In this document: positions 1-6,946 of the stretch, in pieces
How positions within the stretch are numbered: position 1 is the stretch's first letter
How the letters are laid out: every line of letters begins with the position of its first letter
Source: JASHZA01 sp035624865
GTDB taxonomy: Bacteria; Desulfobacterota; Binatia; Binatales; Binataceae
Reading direction: 5' to 3'
DNA length: 22,231 nucleotides
NCBI GenBank assembly: GCA_035624865.1
Contig: DASPQS010000221.1
Span: 1 to 22,231 of the forward strand
Translations under genes and position numbers: made by a program
The notes under the pieces: model-generated
Database searches by the model: none
What the model was told of the DNA's origin: nothing
Seen by the model: the letters and a program-made list of their open reading frames with translations, nothing else

Positions 1-538
1 GTTCCTCGGCGACTACACCGCCGGCGCCGTGGAAAGCCACGAAGGATGAGAACGCGAACATCAGCAGCGTGAGCCAAATCGGTGTTGTCCGGGAGCGGCC
101 GAGAAAGGTCACACCCAGACCAGCCAACACAATCGGCACCAGCAGTTTCAAGTCCATGGCTCCGCCGGTTGCGATCCTGAGCGCGTCGTCCAGATCGGTC
201 ACCGTTTCGATGATCGCATGAGAAAGATCGGACCGCCCCGCCGGTTTTCGGCGCCTGCGGTGCACGGACGAGTGCGGTACGGAAACCGTTTGCAGCACGA
301 ACGGCATCGGCTTTTCAGCGGGCGATGCGAGTGCGTGGTCGAGTTCGCGCTGGCCTTGCGGCGAATGAAGGATGAGCAGACTGCCCGTCATCGGATTGAC
401 GCTTACGTCTGTTACTCCGGGCAGCGAGGCGAGCGCGGCGCGGGCCTGCTCCAGAAATTCCAGGTCAGCCTTGGCAGACGGAATCCGGATGCGCATCCGT
501 CCGGGGATACGATGAGTTACGGAAGCCGCTCGGGTCAT
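1..538 (-). CDS. HMA_2-type heavy-metal-associated-like membrane protein (partial, C-terminus off the window)
   Basis: I translated this frame directly: 179 codons are open from an ATG at 538 to the left edge, so the stop lies outside. An in-frame TAA four codons upstream bounds the start. Residues 9-60 contain HRIPGRMRIRIP, then LASLPGVTDVSVNPMTGSLL, the pattern I know from HMA_2 domains: a ferredoxin-like fold related to heavy-metal-associated domains but lacking the metal-binding CxxC, which is also absent here. A basic linker (HRRRRK, about 93-98) follows. Two hydrophobic segments at about 129-146 and 153-170 end in a FAFSSFVAFHG-type motif usual at the C-terminus of these proteins. In other genomes they often sit beside P-type ATPases. 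The divergent gene at 944 resembles another such companion, which supports the call. Metal handling is inferred; family membership is fairly secure. Confidence 0.7.
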   Translation of the reverse strand, partial: MTRAASVTHRIPGRMRIRIPSAKADLEFLEQARAALASLPGVTDVSVNPMTGSLLILHSPQGQRELDHALASPAEKPMPFVLQTVSVPHSSVHRRRRKPAGRSDLSHAIIETVTDLDDALRIATGGAMDLKLLVPIVLAGLGVTFLGRSRTTPIWLTLLMFAFSSFVAFHGAGGVVAEE

Positions 539-943
539 TACGTTAACTTACTCCGGCGCGGTATCGGTTGCATCCCGAAGGCGCCGTTGCCTGGAGTGTG
601 TTGTCGTTAACGAACCGGTCATCGAGATGTCAACAGGAATCTGGTGCGCCTGCGGTACCATCGCCCGCGCGAGCGGTAAAGTGTGCTAGAGTAAAGGTCT
701 CGGACTGTCTTGCTTTCGGAACGGGCGCACGTCGAGCCGTTTTCTCAAGCTGATTCTTTTGGAGGCATCTGGTGGCGCCGGATTACACGCATGTCGCCGT
801 TTGCGTGGAATTCTGCGTAGAGCCTCGCCGGAATTTCAACATGGTAACGGCGATCGTAGAGTTTGATATGGGCGGCACAGCACGCGCTTTAGGCTTTAGC
901 TGGACGAAGTTGCCCTGCCCGGATAAAGACAAGGAGAAGAACG
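539..943. other. Divergent intergenic region, no convincing gene
   Basis: About 400 bases separate the start of the minus-strand HMA_2-type gene from the plus-strand gene at 944, so promoters in both directions are expected here. A plausible extended -10 on the plus strand lies at 684-692. A GTG at 772 has a good ribosome binding site (GGAGG, 761-765) and opens a 95-codon frame. That frame runs 116 bases into the next gene in another phase and its product resembles nothing I know, so I do not call it a gene. I saw no tRNA, riboswitch or strong terminator. Confidence 0.5.
684..692 (+). promoter_or_regulatory. Candidate extended -10 promoter upstream of the DUF5132/PacL-like gene
   Basis: TGCTAGAGT reads as an extended -10: TG, one base, then TAGAGT, which matches four of six consensus positions. 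No recognisable -35 lies 17 bases upstream, consistent with an extended -10 class but also with chance. It would give a leader of about 240 bases before the ATG at 944. Confidence 0.25.
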
Positions 944-1387
944 ATGGAGGAGCCATTGAAGAGATTAGCTGCGCCGGCCGGCCACGAGGGTGGTGCAAGG
1001 AAGAGGGGCAGGGCGGCTGCCAAACTTCGGAGCACGCCGGCCGCGCCGGTTGTGGTTGAGCGGGCGGCGCCCGCACGCGAGATTGCGCGGGAGGCCGCGT
1101 CGCTGGTGCCTTCGGCTGCGCTGATTGGAGTGGGCGTCCTGCTGGAATCGGAATTGCTCGTCGGGATTGCGATCGGGACGGGAATAGTGCTCGTTTCCAG
1201 ATGGCTACCGGAGGCGGTCGCAGGCACCGTGCGGCCGATTATCAACGGAACCGTCGCGGCGTGCTATGCGGCTGCCGCAAAGACCAGCGAGATGGTAGGA
1301 GAGGCAGTGGAACGGGTCGAGAGTATTATCACGCGCGGGGGTCAGGCCGAAGAGGAGGCCTCCGAGGCCGCCGAGGGCAGCGCCTGA
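944..1387 (+). CDS. Single-anchor membrane protein, DUF5132/PacL-like
   Basis: 147 residues. The ATG has an AAGGAG site at 931-936, seven bases away, which decides the start. The N-terminus (1-50) is basic and Ala/Pro-rich. Residues about 54-86 are hydrophobic and glycine-rich (IGVGVL, VGIAIGTGIVLV) and look like a membrane or membrane-associated hairpin. Next comes WLPEAVAGTVRPIINGTVAA and an amphipathic helix, ending in a Glu/Ala-rich tail (134-147). This order (glycine-rich hydrophobic segment, LP..A...RP.I.G, helix, acidic tail) resembles DUF5132 proteins and is reminiscent of the PacL (DUF1490) partners of mycobacterial metal-exporting P-type ATPases. The divergent HMA_2-type neighbour fits a metal or membrane-stress locus. 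The family is a pattern-based guess and the function unproven. No His/Asp metal motif is visible in the tail. Confidence 0.6.
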   Translation: MEEPLKRLAAPAGHEGGARKRGRAAAKLRSTPAAPVVVERAAPAREIAREAASLVPSAALIGVGVLLESELLVGIAIGTGIVLVSRWLPEAVAGTVRPIINGTVAACYAAAAKTSEMVGEAVERVESIITRGGQAEEEASEAAEGSA

Positions 1388-1459
1388 CGATGGGGGCGAG
1401 GCTGTAACCGTCGCCGGCCAAGGTCGAAAAAGGATTGCCGGCGCATAAGGAGAAAAACT

Positions 1460-1756
1460 TTGAAGAAGGCAAAGACAACGGGCAAACCCGCAGCTCAAAG
1501 GCGCACTGCCGCGGCCATCGGGGCCAAGGCGAAGGTTCGGGGCGGAAAAGTCGCGCGCCGAACTCCTGCGGCGACGCAACCGTCAGGTGAGCTATTGGAC
1601 GGCGCGGTCGCTGACCTCGTCGCGATCACCGAGGAGCTGCGGGAATTGGTGGTCGAGTTGCGCGCGCTCATTAGGCGGGAAGAGCAGGAGGAGGAAGGAG
1701 AGGGGGAGGTTACTATGGTGATTACGGAAGGCGAGGGCCCCGAGGATTTGGAGTGA
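1460..1756 (+). CDS. Small bipartite basic/acidic protein, unrecognised
   Basis: 98 residues with a TTG start; AAGGAG at 1447-1452 lies seven bases upstream, and no in-frame ATG competes. Residues 1-40 are strongly basic and low in complexity (many Lys, Arg, Ala, Thr), like a nucleic-acid- or phospholipid-binding tail. Residues 44-74 form a probable amphipathic helix or short coiled coil with regular Leu/Val/Ile spacing (ITEELRELVVELRALIR). The tail from 74 is highly acidic (EEQEEEGEGE, then TEGEGPEDLE). It lies 72 bases after the DUF5132/PacL-like gene, probably in the same transcript, and shares that gene's acidic tail. I do not recognise the family. A scaffold or adaptor role is only a guess from charge layout and position. 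Confidence 0.6.
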   Translation: MKKAKTTGKPAAQRRTAAAIGAKAKVRGGKVARRTPAATQPSGELLDGAVADLVAITEELRELVVELRALIRREEQEEEGEGEVTMVITEGEGPEDLE

Positions 1757-1896
1757 ACGATTTGGGGTGAACGCTTCAGATACATGACGGTTGCCGCGAG
1801 CGCGCACAACCGCTTCCCTTCGGGCAGATGCGGGGGAGGACGACTCGCGGGCTGCGACGGGTCGAAGCCGAATCCGCTTGATTCGGATCGGGGGTG

Positions 1897-1902
1897 TATA
1901 AC
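1897..1902 (+). promoter_or_regulatory. Candidate -10 (TATAAC) for the Ddn-family/arsC unit
   Basis: TATAAC matches five of six consensus -10 bases and lies about 48 bases upstream of the GTG at 1950. No -35 stands at standard spacing: TTGATT at 1878-1883 is only 13 bases away. A short hairpin (CCGAAT 1868-1873 with ATTCGG 1881-1886) lies just upstream. Weak evidence. Confidence 0.25.
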
Positions 1903-1949
1903 AAGCTGGCGCGGTCGATAAGCGCTTTCTTTCCGAGGAGGAACGGGCA

Positions 1950-2378
1950 GTGTCGGAGCTAAACGACTTCAATCAGCGCGTGATCAGCGAGTTCCGGACC
2001 AATCGGGGAAAGGTCGGCGGGCAGATGGCGGGGATGCCGCTGCTGCTGCTCACCACTGTCGGCGCAAAGAGCGGGCGGTCCCTGACCAAGCCTCTGGCCT
2101 ACACCACGGATGGCGAGCGAATCGTGGTGATCGCTTCGTTTGCCGGATCGGCGCATAACCCGGCCTGGTTCGTCAACCTCGAGGCGAATCCAACCGTGAC
2201 GGTCGAGATCGGAAGCGAGCGCTTTCAGGCCAGGGCCACGGTCACCAGCGGCGAAGAGCGCCAACGGCTGTTCAAGCACCAGGCCGAGAAGATGCCGATC
2301 TTCAACGATTACCAGAAAAAGACCACCCGGCTGATTCCGGTGGTTGCGCTCGAACGGATCGGCGGAAGCGACCGCTGA
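1950..2378 (+). CDS. Ddn-family nitroreductase (probable F420H2-dependent oxidoreductase)
   Basis: 142 residues with a GTG start and a strong site, GAGGAGG at 1935-1941, eight bases upstream. The sequence fits the small split-beta-barrel Ddn/Rv3547 family. TTVGAKSGRSLTKPLAY (about 35-51) matches the family's T.GrkSG..r..PL.y signature. SFAGSAHNPAWFVNLEANP (63-81) matches the G....P.W..NL.anP cofactor-binding block. Such proteins use deazaflavin F420H2 to reduce quinones or nitro compounds, so the cell may make F420, although no F420 biosynthesis gene is visible here. The arsC gene follows after 26 bases, probably co-transcribed. Family call is confident; substrate unknown, and FMN use cannot be excluded. 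Confidence 0.85.
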   Translation: MSELNDFNQRVISEFRTNRGKVGGQMAGMPLLLLTTVGAKSGRSLTKPLAYTTDGERIVVIASFAGSAHNPAWFVNLEANPTVTVEIGSERFQARATVTSGEERQRLFKHQAEKMPIFNDYQKKTTRLIPVVALERIGGSDR

Positions 2379-2404
2379 CCGGCAGGTGCACGAAAGGTTC
2401 TACC

Positions 2405-2767
2405 ATGGGTAATGCGAGCCAAGCGGTGACGCTGTACCACAACCCGGCCTGCAAAAATTCGCGCGGCGCACTCGAGCTGCTCAAGAGCCGCGGAATCCAG
2501 TTCGAAACGATCGAGTACCTTAAGACGCCGCCAACCCGTGCGGCGCTCGAGCGGATCGTCGGGATGCTCGAGGTTCCGGTCGCCGAGCTGGTGCGCAAGG
2601 ACAAGCGCTTCGAGGAACTCAAGCTCAAGGCCGACGACTACGTCAGCGAGGAGGCGGTAATCTCTGTCCTGCTCGAGCATCCGGAGCTGATGCAACGGCC
2701 GGTGGTGATCAGGGGCGAGCGCGCGGTGATCGCGCGGCCGCCGGAGAAGCTCGAGGGGCTGCTGTAG
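2405..2767 (+). CDS. arsC: Arsenate reductase, glutaredoxin-coupled ArsC family
   Basis: 120 residues, ATG start. The N-terminal YHNPACKNSRGALELL places the catalytic cysteine at C16 in the NPxCxxS loop. Arg64, Arg98 and Arg111 fall at exactly the spacing of E. coli ArsC Arg60, Arg94 and Arg107 (constant offset of four, same as Cys12 to C16), so the arsenate-binding set is intact. This separates it from Spx-like and YffB-like relatives that lack these arginines. It would reduce As(V) to As(III) in the cytoplasm using glutathione and glutaredoxin. No arsB, acr3 or arsR is nearby, so As(III) export must be encoded elsewhere. Its partner is the Ddn-family gene 26 bases upstream. Confidence 0.85.
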   Translation: MGNASQAVTLYHNPACKNSRGALELLKSRGIQFETIEYLKTPPTRAALERIVGMLEVPVAELVRKDKRFEELKLKADDYVSEEAVISVLLEHPELMQRPVVIRGERAVIARPPEKLEGLL

Positions 2768-2782
2768 CCGTCAATTTTTCGT

Positions 2783-2818
2783 CTCGTTTTCGAGCCGAAC
2801 GCCACTATTTTGGCGGGC
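2783..2818 (+). terminator. Weak hairpins after arsC
   Basis: Two small stems lie downstream of arsC: CTCG-TTTT-CGAG (2783-2794) and CGCCA-CTATTT-TGGCG (2800-2815). The second can extend by GCC/GGC across a bulge. Neither is followed by a proper T-tract, so factor-independent termination is doubtful. Confidence 0.25.
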
Positions 2819-2924
2819 TTAGCAACAGAGCAATCATAAAGCTAAAGCTGCCTAAACGGAGTCAGTCTCGGAATATTCCCACGTAAACGCACCTCTCATA
2901 GCATTATCTTGCCGCTAACGAATT

Positions 2925-2940
2925 GGACGCGTTCGCGTCC
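2925..2940. repeat. Perfect inverted repeat upstream of the Kelch gene
   Basis: GGACGCGTTCGCGTCC can form a six-base-pair stem with a GTTC loop. It lies 40 bases before the GTG at 2980 in a relatively AT-richer gap. It could be an mRNA leader hairpin or an operator-like palindrome; nothing here tells which. Confidence 0.4.
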
Positions 2941-2979
2941 GTACTCGAAAGTTACGGCTAAGTAACCAGCTTTGGGGGG

Positions 2980-4665
2980 GTGGTTGCAGTGGATTTCCGA
3001 CGAGTTAATGGCTTTCGATCGGGCTCCGCAGGCTTGCTCTTCGCAGCGGTGATTGTGGGCGTGTGCGGTAATGTCTCGGCCGCGCAGCCCAGCGCCAAGC
3101 GGGTGAATCCTGCAAACGGGACAATCACGATCAAACCCTTGCGGCTCGACTTCGGCTTGCAGGCGGCGGGCGTCACCAGCACGACGGTCAAGACCGTGAC
3201 GCTGAGGAACCTCAACCCCAGGGCGAGCACCATCGACGCGGTCGAAGTCGCCGGCAACTACTCGGTCGCGAACAACACTTGTAGCGGCCGTCTGGCGCCG
3301 AATGGCAAGTGCCAGATTACGCTTGCGATTACGCCGCGATGCCCGGTCGCACAGCCGGGAACGCTTTCGATTTTTCACGACTCGAGCTCGACGCCCGAAA
3401 CCGTGCGGCTGTCCGGGCGCGGGAAGGCGCCGTCGGGAGCGTCGTCAAATGAGGTGTTGGTTGCGGGAGGGTTGAATCTCAAAGGGCCGCTCGCATCGGC
3501 TGAACTGTTCGACCCGGGCTCCTGCAAATTCTCGGCAATCGGCAACATGACGATGCCGCGCGCGTTCCAGACCGCGACCTACCTAGACCCCGCCGTGGTT
3601 TCTGGACCGGAAGCGGGTTGGGTGCTGATCACCGGAGGCCAGACCGACGAGCTGGGTGATATCACTGCCGCGGCGGAACTCTACGATCCGCTCACGCGGA
3701 CGTTTAGCGCGACGGTTCAAACGATGACCCATGCGCGTGCCGGCCATTCGGCGACCTTGATGAGGAGCGGGCCGCTGGCGGGAAAGGTCCTGATAATTGG
3801 CGGGGAGGCGCTTGGGGCGGACGGCTTTCGGGCCACGGCCAGCGCCGAGATCTACGATCCCAACAGCGGCAGCTTCACGCCGACCACCGGGGCGATGAAC
3901 GTGGCCCGCAGCCAGCATCGCGCGACCCTGATTTCGGGATGCAACTGCGCTCAGGACGGCGATATCCTGGTGACGGGCGGCTATGCCGTGGATCCGGGCG
4001 GCGGCCCCAACGATACGGCCGAGATATTCGATCCGGCAAACCAGACTTTCAGTTGCGTTGGCGGGGGCGGCGCGCAATATGCGTGCGCGGACGTGATGAG
4101 TTCTTCGCGATGGGAGCATGCGGCCGCTATGCTCAGCAACGGGACGGTGTGGATTGGCGGCGGCGAAATCACCGACAACAGGAGTTTCCCGGGCAAAGCC
4201 ACGGCGACCACGGATATCTACAATCCTGCGACGGGCATGATGACGCGCGGCCCGGATATGCATCTTGCGCGCAACGGTGAGAAAGTCGCTGTGATCCCAA
4301 GCGGGACGCTGCAAAACCAGGTGCTGGTGACCGGCGGCTTCGGCGACCAGGTTCACGCCACGGGCTCGACCGCGGAGCTATACAATCCCGCCTCGAACAG
4401 CTTTCAATGCGTGGGCAAAAACGCTCCTCTGCGCGCAAAGCTCTGCCCCGGGAGCATGGTTGACCCACGGGGGACGCAGGCAGTTACCGGTTTCTCAGGC
4501 GGCGCGCTGGACGGGCTGGTCCTGGTCAGCGGCGGAATCAACTTGGCGCAGGCGGCGGTGCTTAATACCGCGGAGGTGTTCAACCCCAGTATAAATGGAT
4601 TCGAGAGGGTCGGCAACATGGTTTCGCCGCGCAACGAGCACACCGTAACCGAGCTGCCCCAGTAG
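2980..4665 (+). CDS. Secreted choice-of-anchor-D / seven-Kelch beta-propeller protein
   Basis: 561 residues from GTG at 2980; a second GTG at 2989 is as likely because the only upstream purine run is a G-tract. Residues about 14-35 form a signal peptide (SGSAGLLFAAVIVGVCGNVSA) with likely cleavage after VSA. Residues 46-150 form an Ig-like choice-of-anchor-D/ASH-type domain with cysteines flanking C.GRLAPNGKC. After it, seven repeats each have a hydrophobic strand ending in GG (VLVAGG, VLITGG, VLIIGG, ILVTGG, VWIGGG, VLVTGG, VLVSGG) followed by A-E-[LIV]-[FY]-[DN]-P, the Kelch pattern, enough for one closed seven-bladed propeller. Extra cysteine pairs in blades 4 and 6 suggest disulfides and export. 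No catalytic residues are recognisable. The role is probably extracellular binding; the gene is monocistronic and convergent with rpmB. Confidence 0.8.
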   Translation: MVAVDFRRVNGFRSGSAGLLFAAVIVGVCGNVSAAQPSAKRVNPANGTITIKPLRLDFGLQAAGVTSTTVKTVTLRNLNPRASTIDAVEVAGNYSVANNTCSGRLAPNGKCQITLAITPRCPVAQPGTLSIFHDSSSTPETVRLSGRGKAPSGASSNEVLVAGGLNLKGPLASAELFDPGSCKFSAIGNMTMPRAFQTATYLDPAVVSGPEAGWVLITGGQTDELGDITAAAELYDPLTRTFSATVQTMTHARAGHSATLMRSGPLAGKVLIIGGEALGADGFRATASAEIYDPNSGSFTPTTGAMNVARSQHRATLISGCNCAQDGDILVTGGYAVDPGGGPNDTAEIFDPANQTFSCVGGGGAQYACADVMSSSRWEHAAAMLSNGTVWIGGGEITDNRSFPGKATATTDIYNPATGMMTRGPDMHLARNGEKVAVIPSGTLQNQVLVTGGFGDQVHATGSTAELYNPASNSFQCVGKNAPLRAKLCPGSMVDPRGTQAVTGFSGGALDGLVLVSGGINLAQAAVLNTAEVFNPSINGFERVGNMVSPRNEHTVTELPQ

Positions 4666-4733
4666 CGGCGAATTGAGCGCCGTGCCGGACGCCCGCAGTC
4701 ATCAGGCGACCGGCGCGACGCTCGGCGGTGCGG

Positions 4734-4922
4734 TCAGGCGCTTTTCTTCACCTTGCCGCTGCGAATACATCGGGTGCAGGCGAGGATGCGGCGGACGCCG
4801 CCGCCGATAGATGCCCGCACCTCCTTAAGGTTGGGGTTCCATCGCCGCTTGGTTTTGTTGTTCGCGTGGCTGACGTTGTTGCCTACCGACGGTCCTCTGC
4901 CGCAAATTGCACACTGTCTCAT
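4734..4922 (-). CDS. rpmB: Large ribosomal subunit protein bL28
   Basis: 62 residues: MRQCAICGRGPSVGNNVSHA, then NNKTKRRWNPNLKEVR and a C-terminal ILACTRCIRSGKV. These are hallmarks of bL28, a protein of the 50S subunit. Cysteine pairs C4/C7 and C49/C52 indicate the zinc-binding (C+) paralogue type. I chose ATG at 4922 because bL28 begins with this Met; the in-frame GTG at 4943 would add seven unrelated residues. The gene stands alone on the minus strand, convergent with the Kelch gene and divergent from mutL across 188 bases. rpmG, often its partner, is absent. Confidence 0.93.
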   Translation of the reverse strand: MRQCAICGRGPSVGNNVSHANNKTKRRWNPNLKEVRASIGGGVRRILACTRCIRSGKVKKSA

Positions 4923-5110
4923 CGATTCTCGACCTCGGAACACATAAACCTAGCCTAAATTCGCCCATTGATAAAAGAGGGGCTGGGCGATGCTGTGCAG
5001 GGCGCTGCGGGTCTGTGGGCAAATCGCGCGTCGCGAGCGAGGTTACGAGTCGCGCAGGCTTGAGTCGGCGGGTCAAAAACTGAACACTTGGAGAGAGGAA
5101 TGTCCCGGCC

Positions 5111-6946
5111 TTGAGCGAGCGCGTCGTTCATATACTGCCCGAACAGGTCGCAAGCCAGATCGCCGCCGGCGAAGTGGTCGAACGTCCGGCGTCCGCAGTG
5201 AAGGAGATGGTCGAGAATTCGCTCGACGCGGGCGCCCACGCGATCCAGGTAGAGATCGAGCGCGGCGGCGGCGCCCTGATCGCGGTCGCCGATGACGGAG
5301 CCGGGATGGGGCGTGAGGACGCGGTGCTGAGCCTGCGGCGCCATGCGACGTCGAAGATCCGCGATGCCGCCGATTTGTGGGCGGTGCGGACCTTCGGCTT
5401 TCGCGGAGAGGCGCTGGCTTCGATCGCGAGCGTGTCGCGCCTCAAGCTCCAGAGCCGGCGCGCTGCTGACGCGCACGGAGTGGAGCTCAGCGCCGAGGCG
5501 GGGGAATTGATCGAGACGCGGGCGTGCGCGATGGCGCCAGGCACCAGAATCGAGGTGTGTGACCTCTTTTTCAACACTCCCGCGCGGCTCAAGTTCATGA
5601 AGAGCGTTGCCACCGAGCAGGGAACGGCGGCCGAGGCGGTTCAGCGCCTGGCGCTGGCGAACCCGGCGGTGGCGTTTCGGCTGATCGCCGACGGACGCAC
5701 GATCTTCGACCTCCCGCGGGCGGCCTCCGCACTCGAGCGGATACGCCAGACCCACGGCGCGCGGATTGCGGGTGCGATGTTGCCGTTTGAATTCGGCGGC
5801 GCCGGCATGCGGGCGTGGGGACTCTGCCTCCAGAGCCAGGAGTCTTTTCCGACCGCGCGGCTGACGCTCACCTTTGTCAACCGGCGGGTGATTCGCGATC
5901 GGGTGCTGATGCGGGCGATCGCGCAGGCCTACCAGACGCTCATTCCGCGCGGCCGCTATCCGGCGGTGGTGCTGTTTGTCGAGCTGCGGCCGGAGGAGGT
6001 CGACGTCAACGTTCATCCGATGAAGACCGAAGTCCGCTTTCGGCGCGCCGGCGCGGTGTTCGACCTGGTCTATCACGCCCTGCGGACACGGCTTAAGGAT
6101 CAGGCCGCCCCGAGCGCGGCGGCTGCGGGCGAAGCGGAGAGCGCGAGTATCGCGAACGCCGCGGGGAGTATCGCGTCGGCGTCCGCGGCCGCATCGATGG
6201 TTGAAGAGCTTGCGCCGCCGCGTAGAGAGATTGCTTCGCCGATGCGTCCGCTGCGGCTGGTCGCGGATGCGGGGTTATCGGCGACCGCCACGCAGCGTCC
6301 GCTCGGCTTGGGCTTTCGTATCGGGGGCGGCGCCGCGGCGGAGACGAACGCCGGGACGGGAGTGCCGGCCTATTCGCGCCTTAAGATTCTGGGGCAGATT
6401 TTTGCCGGCTTCGTCGCGCTTGAGGGAGAGGACGGACTTTTGCTGATCGACCAGCACGCGGCGCACGAGCGCGTTACCTTCGAGAAGCTGCGGGAGGAAC
6501 TTCGTGTGGGCGGGGTGCGGGTGCAGCCGCTGCTCACGCCGGCGGTGATCGAGCTTAATCCGGCGCGGGCCGCCCAGGTTATCGCCGCGATCCCCGAGAT
6601 CGGCGCCCTTGGTTTCGAAGTCGAGTCCTTCGGCCCCTCCGCCCTGCTGCTCAAGGGAGCGCCTGCGGTTTTCGGTCCCGAAGCCGGACGGAGCCTGCTC
6701 GAGGAGATGATCGACAGCGTGGGCGAGAACGGATTTCGCACGCGCAGCGAGTCCGCGTTCGAGGACCTGCTCAAAACGCTCGCGTGCCACGGCTCGGTAC
6801 GGGCCGGACGGACGCTGGAAGTTCGCGAAATCGCGGAACTGCTGGTCGAACTGGACCGCACCGAATTCAAGACCAATTGTCCGCACGGCAGGCCGGTTCA
6901 TATCGAGTTCCGGCGCGGGCAGATCGAGCGGATGTTTCGCCGATGA
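5111..6946 (+). CDS. mutL: DNA mismatch repair protein MutL (endonuclease type)
   Basis: 611 residues. The TTG start at 5111 fits because the first residues (SERVVHILPEQVASQIAAGE) match the family N-terminus; the ATG at 5100 closes after four codons. The N-terminal GHKL ATPase shows KEMVENSLDAGA (31-42, catalytic E32, Mg-binding N36), DDGAGM (61-66) and GFRGEALASIASVS (96-109). A low-complexity linker (about 330-415) leads to the C-terminal dimerisation domain. There DQHAAHERVTFE (447-458) is the DQHA(X)2E(X)4E endonuclease motif, supported by the ACHGSVR block with C559 and by CPHGRP (C590). It should therefore nick the daughter strand itself, as expected in lineages without MutH. It heads a long plus-strand run and overlaps miaA by four bases. 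Confidence 0.96.
   Translation: MSERVVHILPEQVASQIAAGEVVERPASAVKEMVENSLDAGAHAIQVEIERGGGALIAVADDGAGMGREDAVLSLRRHATSKIRDAADLWAVRTFGFRGEALASIASVSRLKLQSRRAADAHGVELSAEAGELIETRACAMAPGTRIEVCDLFFNTPARLKFMKSVATEQGTAAEAVQRLALANPAVAFRLIADGRTIFDLPRAASALERIRQTHGARIAGAMLPFEFGGAGMRAWGLCLQSQESFPTARLTLTFVNRRVIRDRVLMRAIAQAYQTLIPRGRYPAVVLFVELRPEEVDVNVHPMKTEVRFRRAGAVFDLVYHALRTRLKDQAAPSAAAAGEAESASIANAAGSIASASAAASMVEELAPPRREIASPMRPLRLVADAGLSATATQRPLGLGFRIGGGAAAETNAGTGVPAYSRLKILGQIFAGFVALEGEDGLLLIDQHAAHERVTFEKLREELRVGGVRVQPLLTPAVIELNPARAAQVIAAIPEIGALGFEVESFGPSALLLKGAPAVFGPEAGRSLLEEMIDSVGENGFRTRSESAFEDLLKTLACHGSVRAGRTLEVREIAELLVELDRTEFKTNCPHGRPVHIEFRRGQIERMFRR

Noticed and set aside
772..1059. GTG-started 95-codon frame with a good GGAGG site
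   Set aside because: It overlaps the better supported gene at 944 by 116 bases in another phase, and its second half is only the shifted reading of that gene. A shorter leader peptide cannot be excluded.
3583..4356. A 257-codon minus-strand frame opposite the Kelch gene
   Set aside because: It is antisense to clear Kelch repeats and has a biased composition without any domain.
4955..6076. A 373-codon minus-strand frame opposite mutL
   Set aside because: It is antisense to the conserved MutL ATPase domain, rich in Arg and His, and has no recognisable motif.
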